From NCBI RefSeq assembly GCF_001423745.1, contig NZ_LMPC01000021.1, positions 1 to 50,466 of the forward strand: a DNA stretch of 50,466 nt, in the 5' to 3' direction. The notes beneath the pieces are model-generated. The model saw nothing but the letters and a program-made list of their open reading frames with translations. It was not told where the DNA came from and searched no databases. Both the position numbers and the translations under genes were made by a program. The DNA comes from Arthrobacter sp. Leaf337. Lineage in GTDB: Bacteria; Actinomycetota; Actinomycetes; Actinomycetales; Micrococcaceae. Numbering within the stretch: position 1 is the first letter of the stretch; each line of letters begins with the position of its first letter. This document shows positions 33,777 through 41,957 of this stretch, one piece after another.

Positions 33777-34766
33777 ATGACGCAGGTCACTCCCCAATCA
33801 TCCCTTCTTTCTGCCAGCACGGAGCAGCTTCGGCTGTTCACCAAGATCGCTGTGCTCTACCACGAGGAGGGCATGTCACAGGGCGAGATCTCCCAGCGTT
33901 TGAACCTTTCGCAGGCAAGGGTCTCGCGATATCTCAAAAATGCTGTTGAGCTCGGAATCGTACGGACATCTATAGTTCAGCCCGCCGGCATCTACGTCGG
34001 CTTGGAGAAGGCGCTCGAGGAGAAGTACCAACTCCGCGAAGTCGTGGTGGTCGATGTCATGGATGGCGCCTCGCTGGGAATGCGGCTCGGCTCATCAGCG
34101 GCGACCTACCTCGAAACCACCATCGACGCCGACGACTACGTGGGAATCTCCTCATGGAGCACGACGCTTCTGCAAACCGTGGAAGCCATGCGCTCACGGC
34201 CGAGAAAGATCGCCAAGGAAGTGATCCAACTGATCGGAGGCGTAGGCAGCCCTCAGGCACAGATTCAAACCACGCGCCTTGTTTCGCATCTCGCGGAACT
34301 GACATCGGCCAAGCCCTACTACATGGGATGCCCCGGACTCGTAGGAAACCCCCAAATCCGAGAGGCGTTCCTCGGCGACCCGGCCGTCAAAACATCCATC
34401 AAAGCCTGGGACCGCCTGACCACGCTGCTGGTCGGCGTTGGGACGTTCCCGGCATCTCCACTATGGCAGGCCAGCGGGAACGCCCTAAGCCGAACGGAAG
34501 AAAATGAACTTTCCCGCGCCGGCGCCGTCGGTGAAATATGTTTACGTTTCTTCGACATCGATGGCCAGCCCATGAAGCCTGCCATCGAAGAGCGAATGAT
34601 CTCCATCGAGGCCGAAGCAATGATGCGCGTCCCCCGACGCATCGGCGTCGCCGGAGGCATGCGCAAACTGGAGGCCATCCGAGGTGCCATCACGGGAGGA
34701 TGGATCAATGTCCTGATCACCGACGCCGACGTCGCAAGACAACTCCTAGAACCGCCAAAACTCTAA
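33777..34766 (+). CDS. SorC/DeoR-family sugar-binding transcriptional regulator
   Basis: 329 aa. The N-terminal HTH reads KIAVLYHEEGMSQGEISQRLNLSQARVSRYLKNAVELGIVRTSI; the C-terminal sugar-binding domain includes EVVVVDVMDGASLGMRLGSSAATYLET, VGISSWSTTLLQTVEAM, LIGGVGSP and the family's terminal IRGAITGGWINVLITDADVARQLL. The start at 33777 gives a complete HTH. Divergent from the sugar operon, it probably responds to a phosphorylated sugar from the kinase step and binds the two CTGAAT repeats in between. Confidence 0.9.
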   Translation: MTQVTPQSSLLSASTEQLRLFTKIAVLYHEEGMSQGEISQRLNLSQARVSRYLKNAVELGIVRTSIVQPAGIYVGLEKALEEKYQLREVVVVDVMDGASLGMRLGSSAATYLETTIDADDYVGISSWSTTLLQTVEAMRSRPRKIAKEVIQLIGGVGSPQAQIQTTRLVSHLAELTSAKPYYMGCPGLVGNPQIREAFLGDPAVKTSIKAWDRLTTLLVGVGTFPASPLWQASGNALSRTEENELSRAGAVGEICLRFFDIDGQPMKPAIEERMISIEAEAMMRVPRRIGVAGGMRKLEAIRGAITGGWINVLITDADVARQLLEPPKL

Positions 34767-35331
34767 ACGCCGCAGCAACAATCCGCCAGACTCTTGGGTC
34801 GAACTGAATCACACCGTTTGCTGGTGTGATCCCGTGGCTCCGCAGTCGATACTCCCTTATTGACTGCGGACGCTGCCACCACAGGCGGAAGGATCTCCTC
34901 GGCGGGACCCGCCTCGATAGCACCGCTGAATGGAGCAGCCCCCTCTTGGGCAGGTAACAGGTTCGAATCCCGCTCGAAGCACCCTCGTTTATGACGGCAG
35001 AACTCCCTGAGCACCGCTCTCTGAGACGTCATGCCGCCCCAGTCCCCCACCTCCATGAACCACCAGAAGCAACATTGCTGTTTGACGTCATTCTGATCCC
35101 CATCATCGCTGGGCGGGCCCTTCACGCAACCAGGGCGCGATGCGCCGGCCTCGGTCCAAAGTTTCGTTCGGCGCTCCTCCGTCGCTTATTTCCTCCCGAA
35201 ACTTTGAATCGCTCCCGGTCCCCCCAAGTTGCACTCCGGACCCTCAAACCCAGCGGTGACTCCGTTATCAGAACGACGCACACATCTGACAGACACACCC
35301 GGTGCCCGCCAGTCGCTGAAGGAGAAGGACC
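34767..35331. other. 565-nt intergenic region with hairpins and a tRNA-like T-arm fragment
   Basis: ATCACACC/GGTGTGAT (34808-34830) and CCGCAGTC/GACTGCGG (34840-34869) hairpins follow the regulator gene and may end its transcript, though no U-run follows. GGTTCGAATCC at 34960-34970 is a perfect tRNA T-loop consensus, but the flanking stems do not close and no upstream tRNA body can be folded, so it is at most a fragment. No convincing coding sequence seen. Confidence 0.4.
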
Positions 35332-36364
35332 ATGGAACCGCTCACCATCAAAACCCCAGCCGACGTCCTCAGTTTCGTCGGCCACACCCTCGGATTCTGG
35401 CCACACGAAAGCCTCGTCTGCATCACACTGGACACCAACCGCATCGGCGCAACACTCAGAGTCGACCTCCCCACCCGCGAGGGCGGACTCAGCTACGCAC
35501 GCACAGTAGCCGACTACCTCGCCCACGACACCAGCGCCGCCAGCGTGCTCTTCGCCGTCTACACCTCCGAAACTTGGAAACCCGGACAGCCCAAACCACA
35601 CGCAGCAACCATCGCAGCACTGACCTGCGCCCTGGCCGAACGCGGAATGACCATCCGCGACGGACTCCTCGTCGGAGACAACACCGTCTCCCCCTACGAC
35701 GGCGACCCCCGGGACGGACTCACACTGCCCGTGACGGCGACCCAGTCCAGCCAGATCAACGCCGAATTCATCTACCGCGGCAGCACCATCGCACCAACCA
35801 ACCACATCACCCTGCCAGCCTCCACAAAAGAAGGCCGCACAGCGGACGCCGTCGACAACCGCGCGAAAAACAATCCACACGATGAACCCGGGCGAAGCGC
35901 TCGAGCAAGCCAGGACACTCTGGGACGGCATGCTGGAGGCGATCTCCTACCCCAACGACGATCAGACCATCAGCCTGATTGCCAACTTCCAGGCCCCCGC
36001 CATCCGCGACCAACTCATGGCCGACATCCCCGGAATCGACGAACCCATGGACCGGGTACTCCTGGCCCAAACACACGGCGGCCCACAATGGTCCCGGGTC
36101 GAATGGGCACAACAGCTGCTACTCCACGCCTACACGCACAGCAACACCAAACACTCCGCCCCCATCCTCACCGCCATCGCCTACGTCAACTGGTGGGAAG
36201 GCCGAGGCAGCAAAGCCCATCAATTCCTCCAACTCGCCCTCGAAGCCGACCCCGCCTACCGCTTGGCCAGGCTCAGCGACCTCATGATCGGCACCGGAAT
36301 GGTCGCCGGCTGGAACATGGACAAAGACCGGGCCTTCCGGCCCTGGGGCCTCGAAGCGTCATAA
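35332..36364 (+). pseudogene. DUF4192-domain protein, frameshifted in a run of five A
   Basis: The N-terminal part (35332 to ~35870) begins MEPLTIKTPADVLSFVGHTL after AAGGAGAAGG, with the DUF4192 pattern GFWPHESLVCITLD. It continues in the next frame from about 35871 as MNPGEALEQARTLWDGMLEAI, then YVNWWEGRGSKAHQFLQLALEADPAYRLARLSDLMIGTGMVAGW, the typical C-terminus. One extra A in AAAAA (35866-35870) accounts for the shift. It is a broken gene, a sequencing error, or (less likely) a programmed shift. DUF4192 proteins of actinobacteria have no established function. Confidence 0.75.
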
Positions 36365-36771
36365 CCCGCAGTCACGGGGACACGGCGGCGGACGATGGCG
36401 GGACGTTCCGGAGCCAGTTCTCCACCGCCGCGTCCCACCCGTCCGGATCGGAATTCCACTCCAGCGTATGCTCCGCGCAGGGGAACGTCAGCAGCCTTGC
36501 CAGCAGCGGGCGCCAACGTCGGATGGATCAACCAACCCAGGGCTGCCCGGAAGAAGAGTCCGGATCCCACACACCTGCACCCTGCCGCCGGGTCGAACGC
36601 CGGCCACAGGCGCCTCCGGAGACGTTCCCGCTGAACCCGGATCGTCCTAGGAAACCTACGATCCAGGCCGCGAAGTCATGTCGCCTGCAACAGAGACCTG
36701 CATGAAAGTGGTGTCGGCAGAACCTTGAGGAAGGGATCAAAATGCGCGTCGAAAAGCAGGCGGTGGACAAA

Positions 36772-36790
36772 GTGTGGACAATGTCCACAC
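36772..36790. repeat. 19-bp palindrome, copy 1
   Basis: GTGTGGACAATGTCCACAC followed by CCCCTTTGGCCGGACAA. The same 9-1-9 structure recurs at 38731, 49808 and (variant) 50261. Confidence 0.85.
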
Positions 36791-37112
36791 CCCCTTTGGC
36801 CGGACAACCGACCACATTCCAGCTCCCCTACGCCATGTTAACCAGCGACGGGCGACGAATAGACTTCAAGAAATCTCGCCAAGGTCATGTCGTGAGCACA
36901 ACCCCGCCCCATGAATAAGTAAAGGACCAACCCCGGCCACCACAGGAACAAGAACGGAGCCCGAGTGACCCCACATCCCAACAAGCAGAGGGCCCACCAG
37001 CCAGGACCCTGCCCCGCCACCCACACAACCGAAGAGGCGCCCGCGGCGCCAGCCACAGACCGCGGCCAATGTCAGAGGGGCCCGCAGAGGGTCAATGTCC
37101 ACACATTAAAGC

Positions 37113-37135
37113 AAAAACCCCTCTGACGAGGGGTT
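37113..37135 (-). terminator. Relic terminator of a tRNA gene, copy A
   Basis: Minus-strand stem AACCCCTC-GTCA-GAGGGGTT followed by TTTTT, directly downstream of the tRNA 3'-end relic. Confidence 0.8.
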
Positions 37136-37139
37136 ATGC

Positions 37140-37161
37140 GTGCCCGAGGTGGGACTCGAAC
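37140..37161 (-). tRNA. tRNA 3'-end relic (attachment-site type), copy A
   Basis: On the minus strand it reads TTCGAGT (T-loop), CCCAC (3' T-stem), CTCGGGC (3' acceptor strand) and A (discriminator). The 5' T-stem half is TGCAG instead of the complementary GTGGG, so homology to a tRNA starts at the T-loop. This is the pattern left when an element integrates into a tRNA gene. The acceptor strand would pair with GCCCGAG, as in several actinobacterial tRNA-Leu; the isotype is inferred. Confidence 0.7.
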
Positions 37162-37183
37162 TGCATTCCCGGCCTTGCAAACG

Positions 37184-38668
37184 GTAATACTGGAATTGGT
37201 CTTGAACCGGTGTGACTCACTTGCAAACTGACGTGCCTGCGGGTGCTGTCTTCCCTGTGATCTGTCCGCCGGTTCAGGTTCCGCTATAAGCGCGTTGAGC
37301 CAGGCGGACATGACTTCATAGGAGCCTGATTCGACCAGTCCCATTACCGTTTTGTCTGCCTACCTGGCCCACGTGCCCGTCAACTGATCATTGATATCTC
37401 AGGGGCAGTTTCCATTTTGGCAAAAGAACTACTAAATGTCTTCGTCGGCGTCGACACGCATGCCGATACTCACCACGTCGCCATCATCAGCGAGTACGGC
37501 AAACCTCTGGCCGATCAGGAGTTCCTTGCCGTGGGCTCCGGATACCGCAAAATCCTGGACTTCATTGCCGGTCATGGAACGGTTGCCGCGGTGGGGGTCG
37601 AAGGAACCGGCTCATACGGTGCCGGGCTGTCCAAGGTGCTCCGCAGCGAAGGGCTCACGGTCCTGGAGGTCAACCGGCCAAACCGGGCTCAGCGTCGCCT
37701 GAAAGGAAAATCCGATCCCCTGGATGCCTACCAGGCAGCCCAGTCAGTACTGGCTCAACGAGGCCTCTCGAGTCCGAAAGCCAAAGACGGACCCGTCGAA
37801 TGCCTGCGGATCCTACGTACCGCGCGTTCTTCGGCAATGAAAGCCCGCACGGCAGCAATCAATCAGATCAAGGGTCTCCTCGTGTCGGCACCGGACGCTC
37901 TCCGGGCGAAATACAGGGGGATGGCCACTCCCACCATGATCACCGCCCTTCAGCGGAGCAGGCCCTCAGGCCATGTGGCCGACCCGGAATACATGACGCT
38001 GCTGACCTTGAAAACCCTGGCCACCCGTTACCAGGCGTTGGCCGAGGAAATCACCGCCGCCGATGCTGCCCTGCAAGAAATCCTCGATTCCTATGCGCCC
38101 TTGCTCTGCGACCTCTCAGGCGTAGGACCAGACGTTGCCAGCCAACTCCTCATCACCGTGGGAGATAACCGGGGACGGATCGGAAACGAAGCCCAGTTCG
38201 CGGCACTCGTTGGGGTTGCACCCATCCCGGCATCGTCAGGAAAAACGACCCGCCACCGGCTCAGCCGAGGCGGTGACCGCAACGCAAACCGTGCCCTGCA
38301 TCAAGTGGTGCTGACCCGCATGTCTTCGTGTCCACGCACGAAAAACTATGTCAGTAAACGCACCACCGAAGGAAAAAACAAGCGAGAGATCATGCGTTGT
38401 CTCAAACGCTACGTATCCCGTGAAATATACCGCCAGATATTCAACCCGGTACCGGCACCAGACATCACCGACCTACGCCAGAAACGCAAAAGCCTCGGGT
38501 TGACCGTCAACGCGGTCGCCGGCGAACTCAGCCAATGGCCCTCCATTATCTCCCGGCTCGAACGAGGCATCCTCCGCAACGACGACCTCGCAGCAAGCTA
38601 CCGGAAATGGCTCGAGGAGCAAGCGACTCAAAAACCCAATTGACAACCATAGGAGCATCACTGGCAAC
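37184..38668 (+). mobile_element. IS110-family insertion sequence
   Basis: Boundaries come from comparing copy A with the uninterrupted copy C: the shared sequence stops after TGCAAACG near 37183 and resumes with CCCGGAAGCATCC near 38669. The ~230-nt upstream noncoding end and very short downstream end match the IS110 group, in which the long noncoding end encodes a bridge RNA. No terminal inverted repeats are seen, as expected. Ends are approximate to a few tens of bases. Confidence 0.75.
37417..38643 (+). CDS. IS110-family transposase with C-terminal helix-turn-helix
   Basis: 408-aa DEDD recombinase: Asp13 (FVGVDTHADTHH), Glu62 (VGVEGTGSY), Asp100 and Asp103 (GKSDPLDAYQAA). The C-terminal Tnp_20 domain has the serine motif PIPASSGKTTRHRLSRGG and a following NANRALHQVVL. 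Residues ~353-385 add an Xre-like helix-turn-helix (LRQKRKSLGLTVNAVAGEL..ISRLERGIL) beyond the usual end. Start is TTG at 37417 with AGGGG upstream. The frame is complete, so the element may be active. Confidence 0.92.
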   Translation: MAKELLNVFVGVDTHADTHHVAIISEYGKPLADQEFLAVGSGYRKILDFIAGHGTVAAVGVEGTGSYGAGLSKVLRSEGLTVLEVNRPNRAQRRLKGKSDPLDAYQAAQSVLAQRGLSSPKAKDGPVECLRILRTARSSAMKARTAAINQIKGLLVSAPDALRAKYRGMATPTMITALQRSRPSGHVADPEYMTLLTLKTLATRYQALAEEITAADAALQEILDSYAPLLCDLSGVGPDVASQLLITVGDNRGRIGNEAQFAALVGVAPIPASSGKTTRHRLSRGGDRNANRALHQVVLTRMSSCPRTKNYVSKRTTEGKNKREIMRCLKRYVSREIYRQIFNPVPAPDITDLRQKRKSLGLTVNAVAGELSQWPSIISRLERGILRNDDLAASYRKWLEEQATQKPN

Positions 38669-38906
38669 GCCCGGAAGCATCCGGAATCCGGCCCGATACG
38701 CCCCCTGTACGACCCGATCCGAAGCCCCGAGTGTGGACATTGTCCACACGCCAATTTCCTCCGTTTCCGATCGCCGGCAATAGACGTCGAATGTACGCGG
38801 CTCTTGGTGGCCCTGGCAGAACCCTTCTGCAAAGCATCCACCAAATAGTGAGGTCCAGTTGCGGAGCCACCCTTGCAGCCCAGTTCCGGTTCGGACATAA
38901 CGTTCG
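38669..38906. other. Continuation of copy A after the IS, with palindrome copy 2
   Basis: CCCGGAAGCATCCGGAATCC at 38670-38689 aligns with CCCGAAAACATCCCCAATCC in copy C. The palindrome GTGTGGACATTGTCCACAC (38731-38749) follows, as its variant does in copy C at 50261. No gene recognised. Confidence 0.65.
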
Positions 38907-39386
38907 TCACCGCGGTGAAGTCGTCTTGTCTTCCACATCATCTACGAAAGCCACTTGAGTCGTGTATTGCTGATATAGCTGAATGGCATCTTCCAATGGG
39001 AGGCGTCCGAAGTTCAACGCCGTTTGCAGCCCCTCGAGCTGGGCATTGCAGGCCTCTGCTGCACTGACCTTTGCGGCCACTGAGTGCGAGTTAGCCAAGT
39101 TGGTCGATACAGCAGCGACGACGGACATCAACATCGCTGCCAAACAGAGCACCTGCCAAACTATGGAACTTTGTTCCAACGTCAGTGCTCCTTGGACCCC
39201 CGCAGCGAACTTGGGCCCGCCAAATGCGGGGCCCGCTGTAAAGCCCGCAGCCAACGCGCTACCCACCACGCTTGTCGTGGCCAGCCTGTTCCGACGAGGG
39301 CGCTCCTGTCGCAGAAACAGCTTGATAGCTGACTGTCGCAGCTCAATGTTCTCGGTCAGTCTCTGACGAGCCTCTTGTTCTTTCAC
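38907..39386 (-). CDS. Two-TM small protein, SLATT-like layout
   Basis: 159 aa from the GTG at 39386, chosen because GGGGAG lies 7-8 nt upstream (an ATG at 39458 is in frame). A charged N-terminal helix (ENIELRQSAIKLFLRQERPRRNRLA) leads into two hydrophobic segments (about 36-56 and 75-97), then a long C-terminal helix (VAAKVSAAEACNAQLEGLQTALNFG). This is the layout of SLATT-type 2TM proteins, which act as membrane effectors in some nucleotide-signalling defence systems. No cyclase, SLOG or other partner gene is adjacent, so a defence role is unproven. Confidence 0.6.
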   Translation of the reverse strand: MKEQEARQRLTENIELRQSAIKLFLRQERPRRNRLATTSVVGSALAAGFTAGPAFGGPKFAAGVQGALTLEQSSIVWQVLCLAAMLMSVVAAVSTNLANSHSVAAKVSAAEACNAQLEGLQTALNFGRLPLEDAIQLYQQYTTQVAFVDDVEDKTTSPR

Positions 39387-39845
39387 GACTTTCTCCCCGA
39401 CCCGGTGTCCATGATGCAAACCAAACCACCCGCTTGGAGAAGGGTGATCGTTAAGCACTCGTGGGATGCGTCGACATTTCGAGTGCTTGTGGCATCACCC
39501 CGTTGAGCACCATCAGAAACAGCGTCTGAGACCTCACCCAATCAAACACCTGTGGCGTTACCGACGCGTTACCGCCAGGGCGTCCATTCACGGATGGCCA
39601 CTGCATTAGCTCGCGTTAACCCACCCTCATGCCGGTGATCTTGAGCAAACCTTTAGCCAACGTGGGTTGATTCCTGATTCTTGTGCAGCAGGATCAAGGC
39701 AGCCGGGGACTGCCGGTTATCGGGTGCCGTGCAAGGCCGAACGCCCAAAGCTGCTTGCGGCTGATAAACGAGTCGGACTCGGCGGCAAAAGTCCGCCGTG
39801 TTCCATTGTTTGGATGGTCGCTGATTGAAAGTAAGGTGAAATGCC
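39387..39845. other. 459-nt region without recognised gene
   Basis: No persuasive coding frame or repeat was found. GTAAGGTGAA just before 39846 provides the SD for the next small gene. Confidence 0.5.
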
Positions 39846-40097
39846 ATGACAAACGATGACCGTCCCTCGGATTATCTCGACGAAGGCGAGTCAGACCCGG
39901 CGTTGCCGTCCATGGGCACGCTAGTTATCCGCACATGGCACGAGCCGGACCAGACGCCAGGTTTCCGAGCCCGCCTGACCTTTAGTCAAAATCCAGGCGA
40001 TAAACCGGGCACTCTCTCCACAGCCGATCCGGACGAGATCCTAAGCGTTGTGCGCCAGTGGCTGTCTGCCGAACATGGCCCTCGTAGCGAGCTCTAG
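39846..40097 (+). CDS. Small hypothetical protein
   Basis: 83 aa, acidic N-terminus (DDRPSDYLDEGESDPALPS) followed by a beta-rich core GTLVIRTWHEPDQTPGFRARLTFSQ and a C-terminal helix DPDEILSVVRQWLSAEH. AAGGTG lies 8 nt before the ATG. I do not know a function. It converges on the SARP-type regulator, the two stops overlapping by four bases. Confidence 0.6.
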   Translation: MTNDDRPSDYLDEGESDPALPSMGTLVIRTWHEPDQTPGFRARLTFSQNPGDKPGTLSTADPDEILSVVRQWLSAEHGPRSEL

Positions 40098-40831
40098 GGA
40101 TTTCCCCCTTGTGTACGGCTTGGCTGTAACAAAATATCCGACACGAGGCGCCTTATGGCCTCCGACGGCACAAGGTCCATATCCTCTCGCAATCTCGCTC
40201 GATACTTTTCGAAGGCCCGGAGCGCGGAAGCATTATTGCCCTGCTTCCGTTCCGCCTGGATGAGAAGTCCGACGGCACTTTCATACAGCGGTTCGAGTTC
40301 CAGTGCGGCCTCCGCGGCCTCCAGAGCAGATTCATAGTCAAAGCGCGCCAACGACTCGCGGGCAATGAGGTGGTAGGCGTGGAGCCGGTCCTGCCGCAGC
40401 CTGCCCTGTTCGAAGAGCACCCAGTCCTCATACCAGCCCGGGAGCAATTCGGCCTCCCGTAACTGATGCAGACATGAGGGGACGTTCCCATTCAGACCGA
40501 CTCGGCTCAGTTCCCGGATCTGGGCGCGGACCCGGTGGAGGTCGACGTCGACCAGTTCGCTCAGCGACAGGACTGCCCCGCCATTGATGAGCAGACCGGG
40601 GACCTGCCGCGAGATGAGATGCATGCTGACGCGCAGGCTTTCGAGTGCCCTGGGCTCGCGACACTCAGGCCACAACAAACCGACGAGAAAACCTCGGGGA
40701 CGGGGCCCGTTGATGGCCAGCGCTGTGATCAGCCGTTGTTGCCGCGCTGCAACGTGCACGATGTCTGCGCCGCGGCGAAGTTGCCACGACTGAAGCAGGC
40801 TCAACTGAAAACCATAGCCGTCGTTGCCCAT
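40094..40831 (-). CDS. SARP/AfsR-type regulator with BTAD domain
   Basis: 245 aa from the ATG at 40831 (TTG 40843 in frame). N-terminal winged-helix part: LQSWQLRRGADIVHVAARQQRLITALAINGPRPRGFLVGLLWPE, ending with LISRQVPGLLINGGAVLSLS. The bacterial transcriptional activation domain has TPR-like helices (LARFDYESALEAAEAALELEPLYESAVGLLIQAERKQGNNASALRAFEKYRARLREDMDLVPSEAIRRLV). No ATPase domain follows, so it is the small SARP form. It may activate an island gene; no target site was found. Confidence 0.85.
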   Translation of the reverse strand: MGNDGYGFQLSLLQSWQLRRGADIVHVAARQQRLITALAINGPRPRGFLVGLLWPECREPRALESLRVSMHLISRQVPGLLINGGAVLSLSELVDVDLHRVRAQIRELSRVGLNGNVPSCLHQLREAELLPGWYEDWVLFEQGRLRQDRLHAYHLIARESLARFDYESALEAAEAALELEPLYESAVGLLIQAERKQGNNASALRAFEKYRARLREDMDLVPSEAIRRLVSDILLQPSRTQGGNP

Positions 40832-41698
40832 AGGCACCCCCAAAATCCAGCGCGGGACTGAAGAGCTGGAACAGATAGCAACGACTTTCCGCAGTCAGGG
40901 GCGGGCTGTCAATGGCCTGCGTCATCTGGCAGATTCCCGAAGAAAAATATGCGTGTTCTTCAGCATCATTGGGTTTCATGAGCAACACCTGCCACGCACG
41001 GGTCCCAAACAGAGAGTCGACTCCGGAGTCTGCCAGGCCTGTGACATTCACGGCCGGTTTGACGATTTTCCTCCGGCGCCCCAACCGTTCCCCAGAATCC
41101 GAGCAATCTGATCATCCACAAGTAGGTCCGACCAATTCGCGGAAATTCTTCCCCTCCTGAGCTGTAACGCTCGGATAACGGACGAGTGTTTGGCTCTTTG
41201 TGCCAACGCTTTTCAGTTCGATCCGCAAGGCCGGCGTGCCGCGCGGCGAGACCGTTGTCATCGGCTTGGGGCGGAAGGTCGAATCCATTCATATGTAGGA
41301 GTGCCATGAGTGAGCCGGACAGCGGGACCAATTTCGAAAGCCTATGACGGGAAGGCTGATGCGGAGCATGCAATCGAAGTGGCCGCTGCTGGCCGTTACG
41401 TGAGCGTGCCTGCACCGTCTCTTCGGAAACTACCCGAAACGGGGCTGCTTTCTTACTGGGAACCGAGCACGAAAGGCCGTCACACGCCACCCGATGCCAC
41501 CGACCTCCGTTCTCGAATAGTCCAAGAACAGGTGCCGACGGCGTCAATTCGACACTGGTTTTACTTGTTGCCGCAGTGTCGATGACGTGACGGCCATACC
41601 TGACGATGTTCAAGCACAGGATCTTTGCCCACCCGTACCGACCAAGCTAGAGGTGAAAGTCGACCGATTGTCCGTCAGCTCAATCGCAAGGAAAGATC
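40832..41698. other. 867-nt region without a convincing gene
   Basis: Several Arg/Ser/Pro-rich open frames exist but show no domain, SD or codon bias like the neighbours. It probably includes the promoter of the SARP gene on its left and otherwise decayed sequence. Confidence 0.45.
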
Positions 41699-41859
41699 AT
41701 GACAACATGAGTATTCGGTCCCGAAATCGATGAGATCTTCGCCCGGTCCCGTGCAACGGAACTGCAAAGCGTGGAGGTCGCGGACGCGACGCGGACCGTC
41801 TCGGTACCGTTCCCGCCGCCATAGTGACTGGCGGGACTCGCTCCCGCTGCCCATTGTGT
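41699..41859 (+). pseudogene. N-terminal relic of an alpha-amylase-like glycoside hydrolase
   Basis: After AAGGAAAGATC the ATG at 41699 reads two codons then TGA, then continues in frame as VFGPEIDEIFARSRATELQS to a TAG at 41822. A shifted frame gives DWRDSLPLP. GPEIDEIFARSRATELQSVE...VPFP then DWRD is the N-terminal arrangement I associate with GH13-type enzymes (normally DWRD...YFLMVDRFNNP). The rest of the gene is missing; the downstream hydrolase begins with LFNNPAF, which may be coincidental. Confidence 0.45.
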
Positions 41860-41957
41860 AATTTGCTCGGACTTTGACCGCGAACATGAACGGCGCATCC
41901 TGATCACTACCCGACATTTCTGAACGCGAGTGGTCCACACAGCACCAGGAGGAGAGC

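Larger units (their letters stand above)
36523..37183. repeat. Island-end repeat, copy A (interrupted by IS110)
   Basis: About 660 bp showing clear but diverged similarity to 49561-50190 (copy C); the last 79 bp (37093-37171) are identical. It contains the 19-bp palindrome, a minus-strand terminator and a tRNA 3'-end relic. The remainder of the unit continues after the IS at 38670-38749. Confidence 0.8.

Noticed and set aside
34911..34985. Complete tRNA gene around the GGTTCGAATCC T-loop
   Set aside because: No D-arm or anticodon arm folds upstream and the acceptor strands do not pair; only a fragment is reported.
36395..36720. Small Arg/Pro-rich frames in repeat copy A as genes
   Set aside because: The frames are not preserved between repeat copies A and C, which differ by indels.
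40966..41613. 215-aa minus-strand open frame as a gene
   Set aside because: Low-complexity Arg/Ser/Pro-rich composition, no SD, no recognisable domain.
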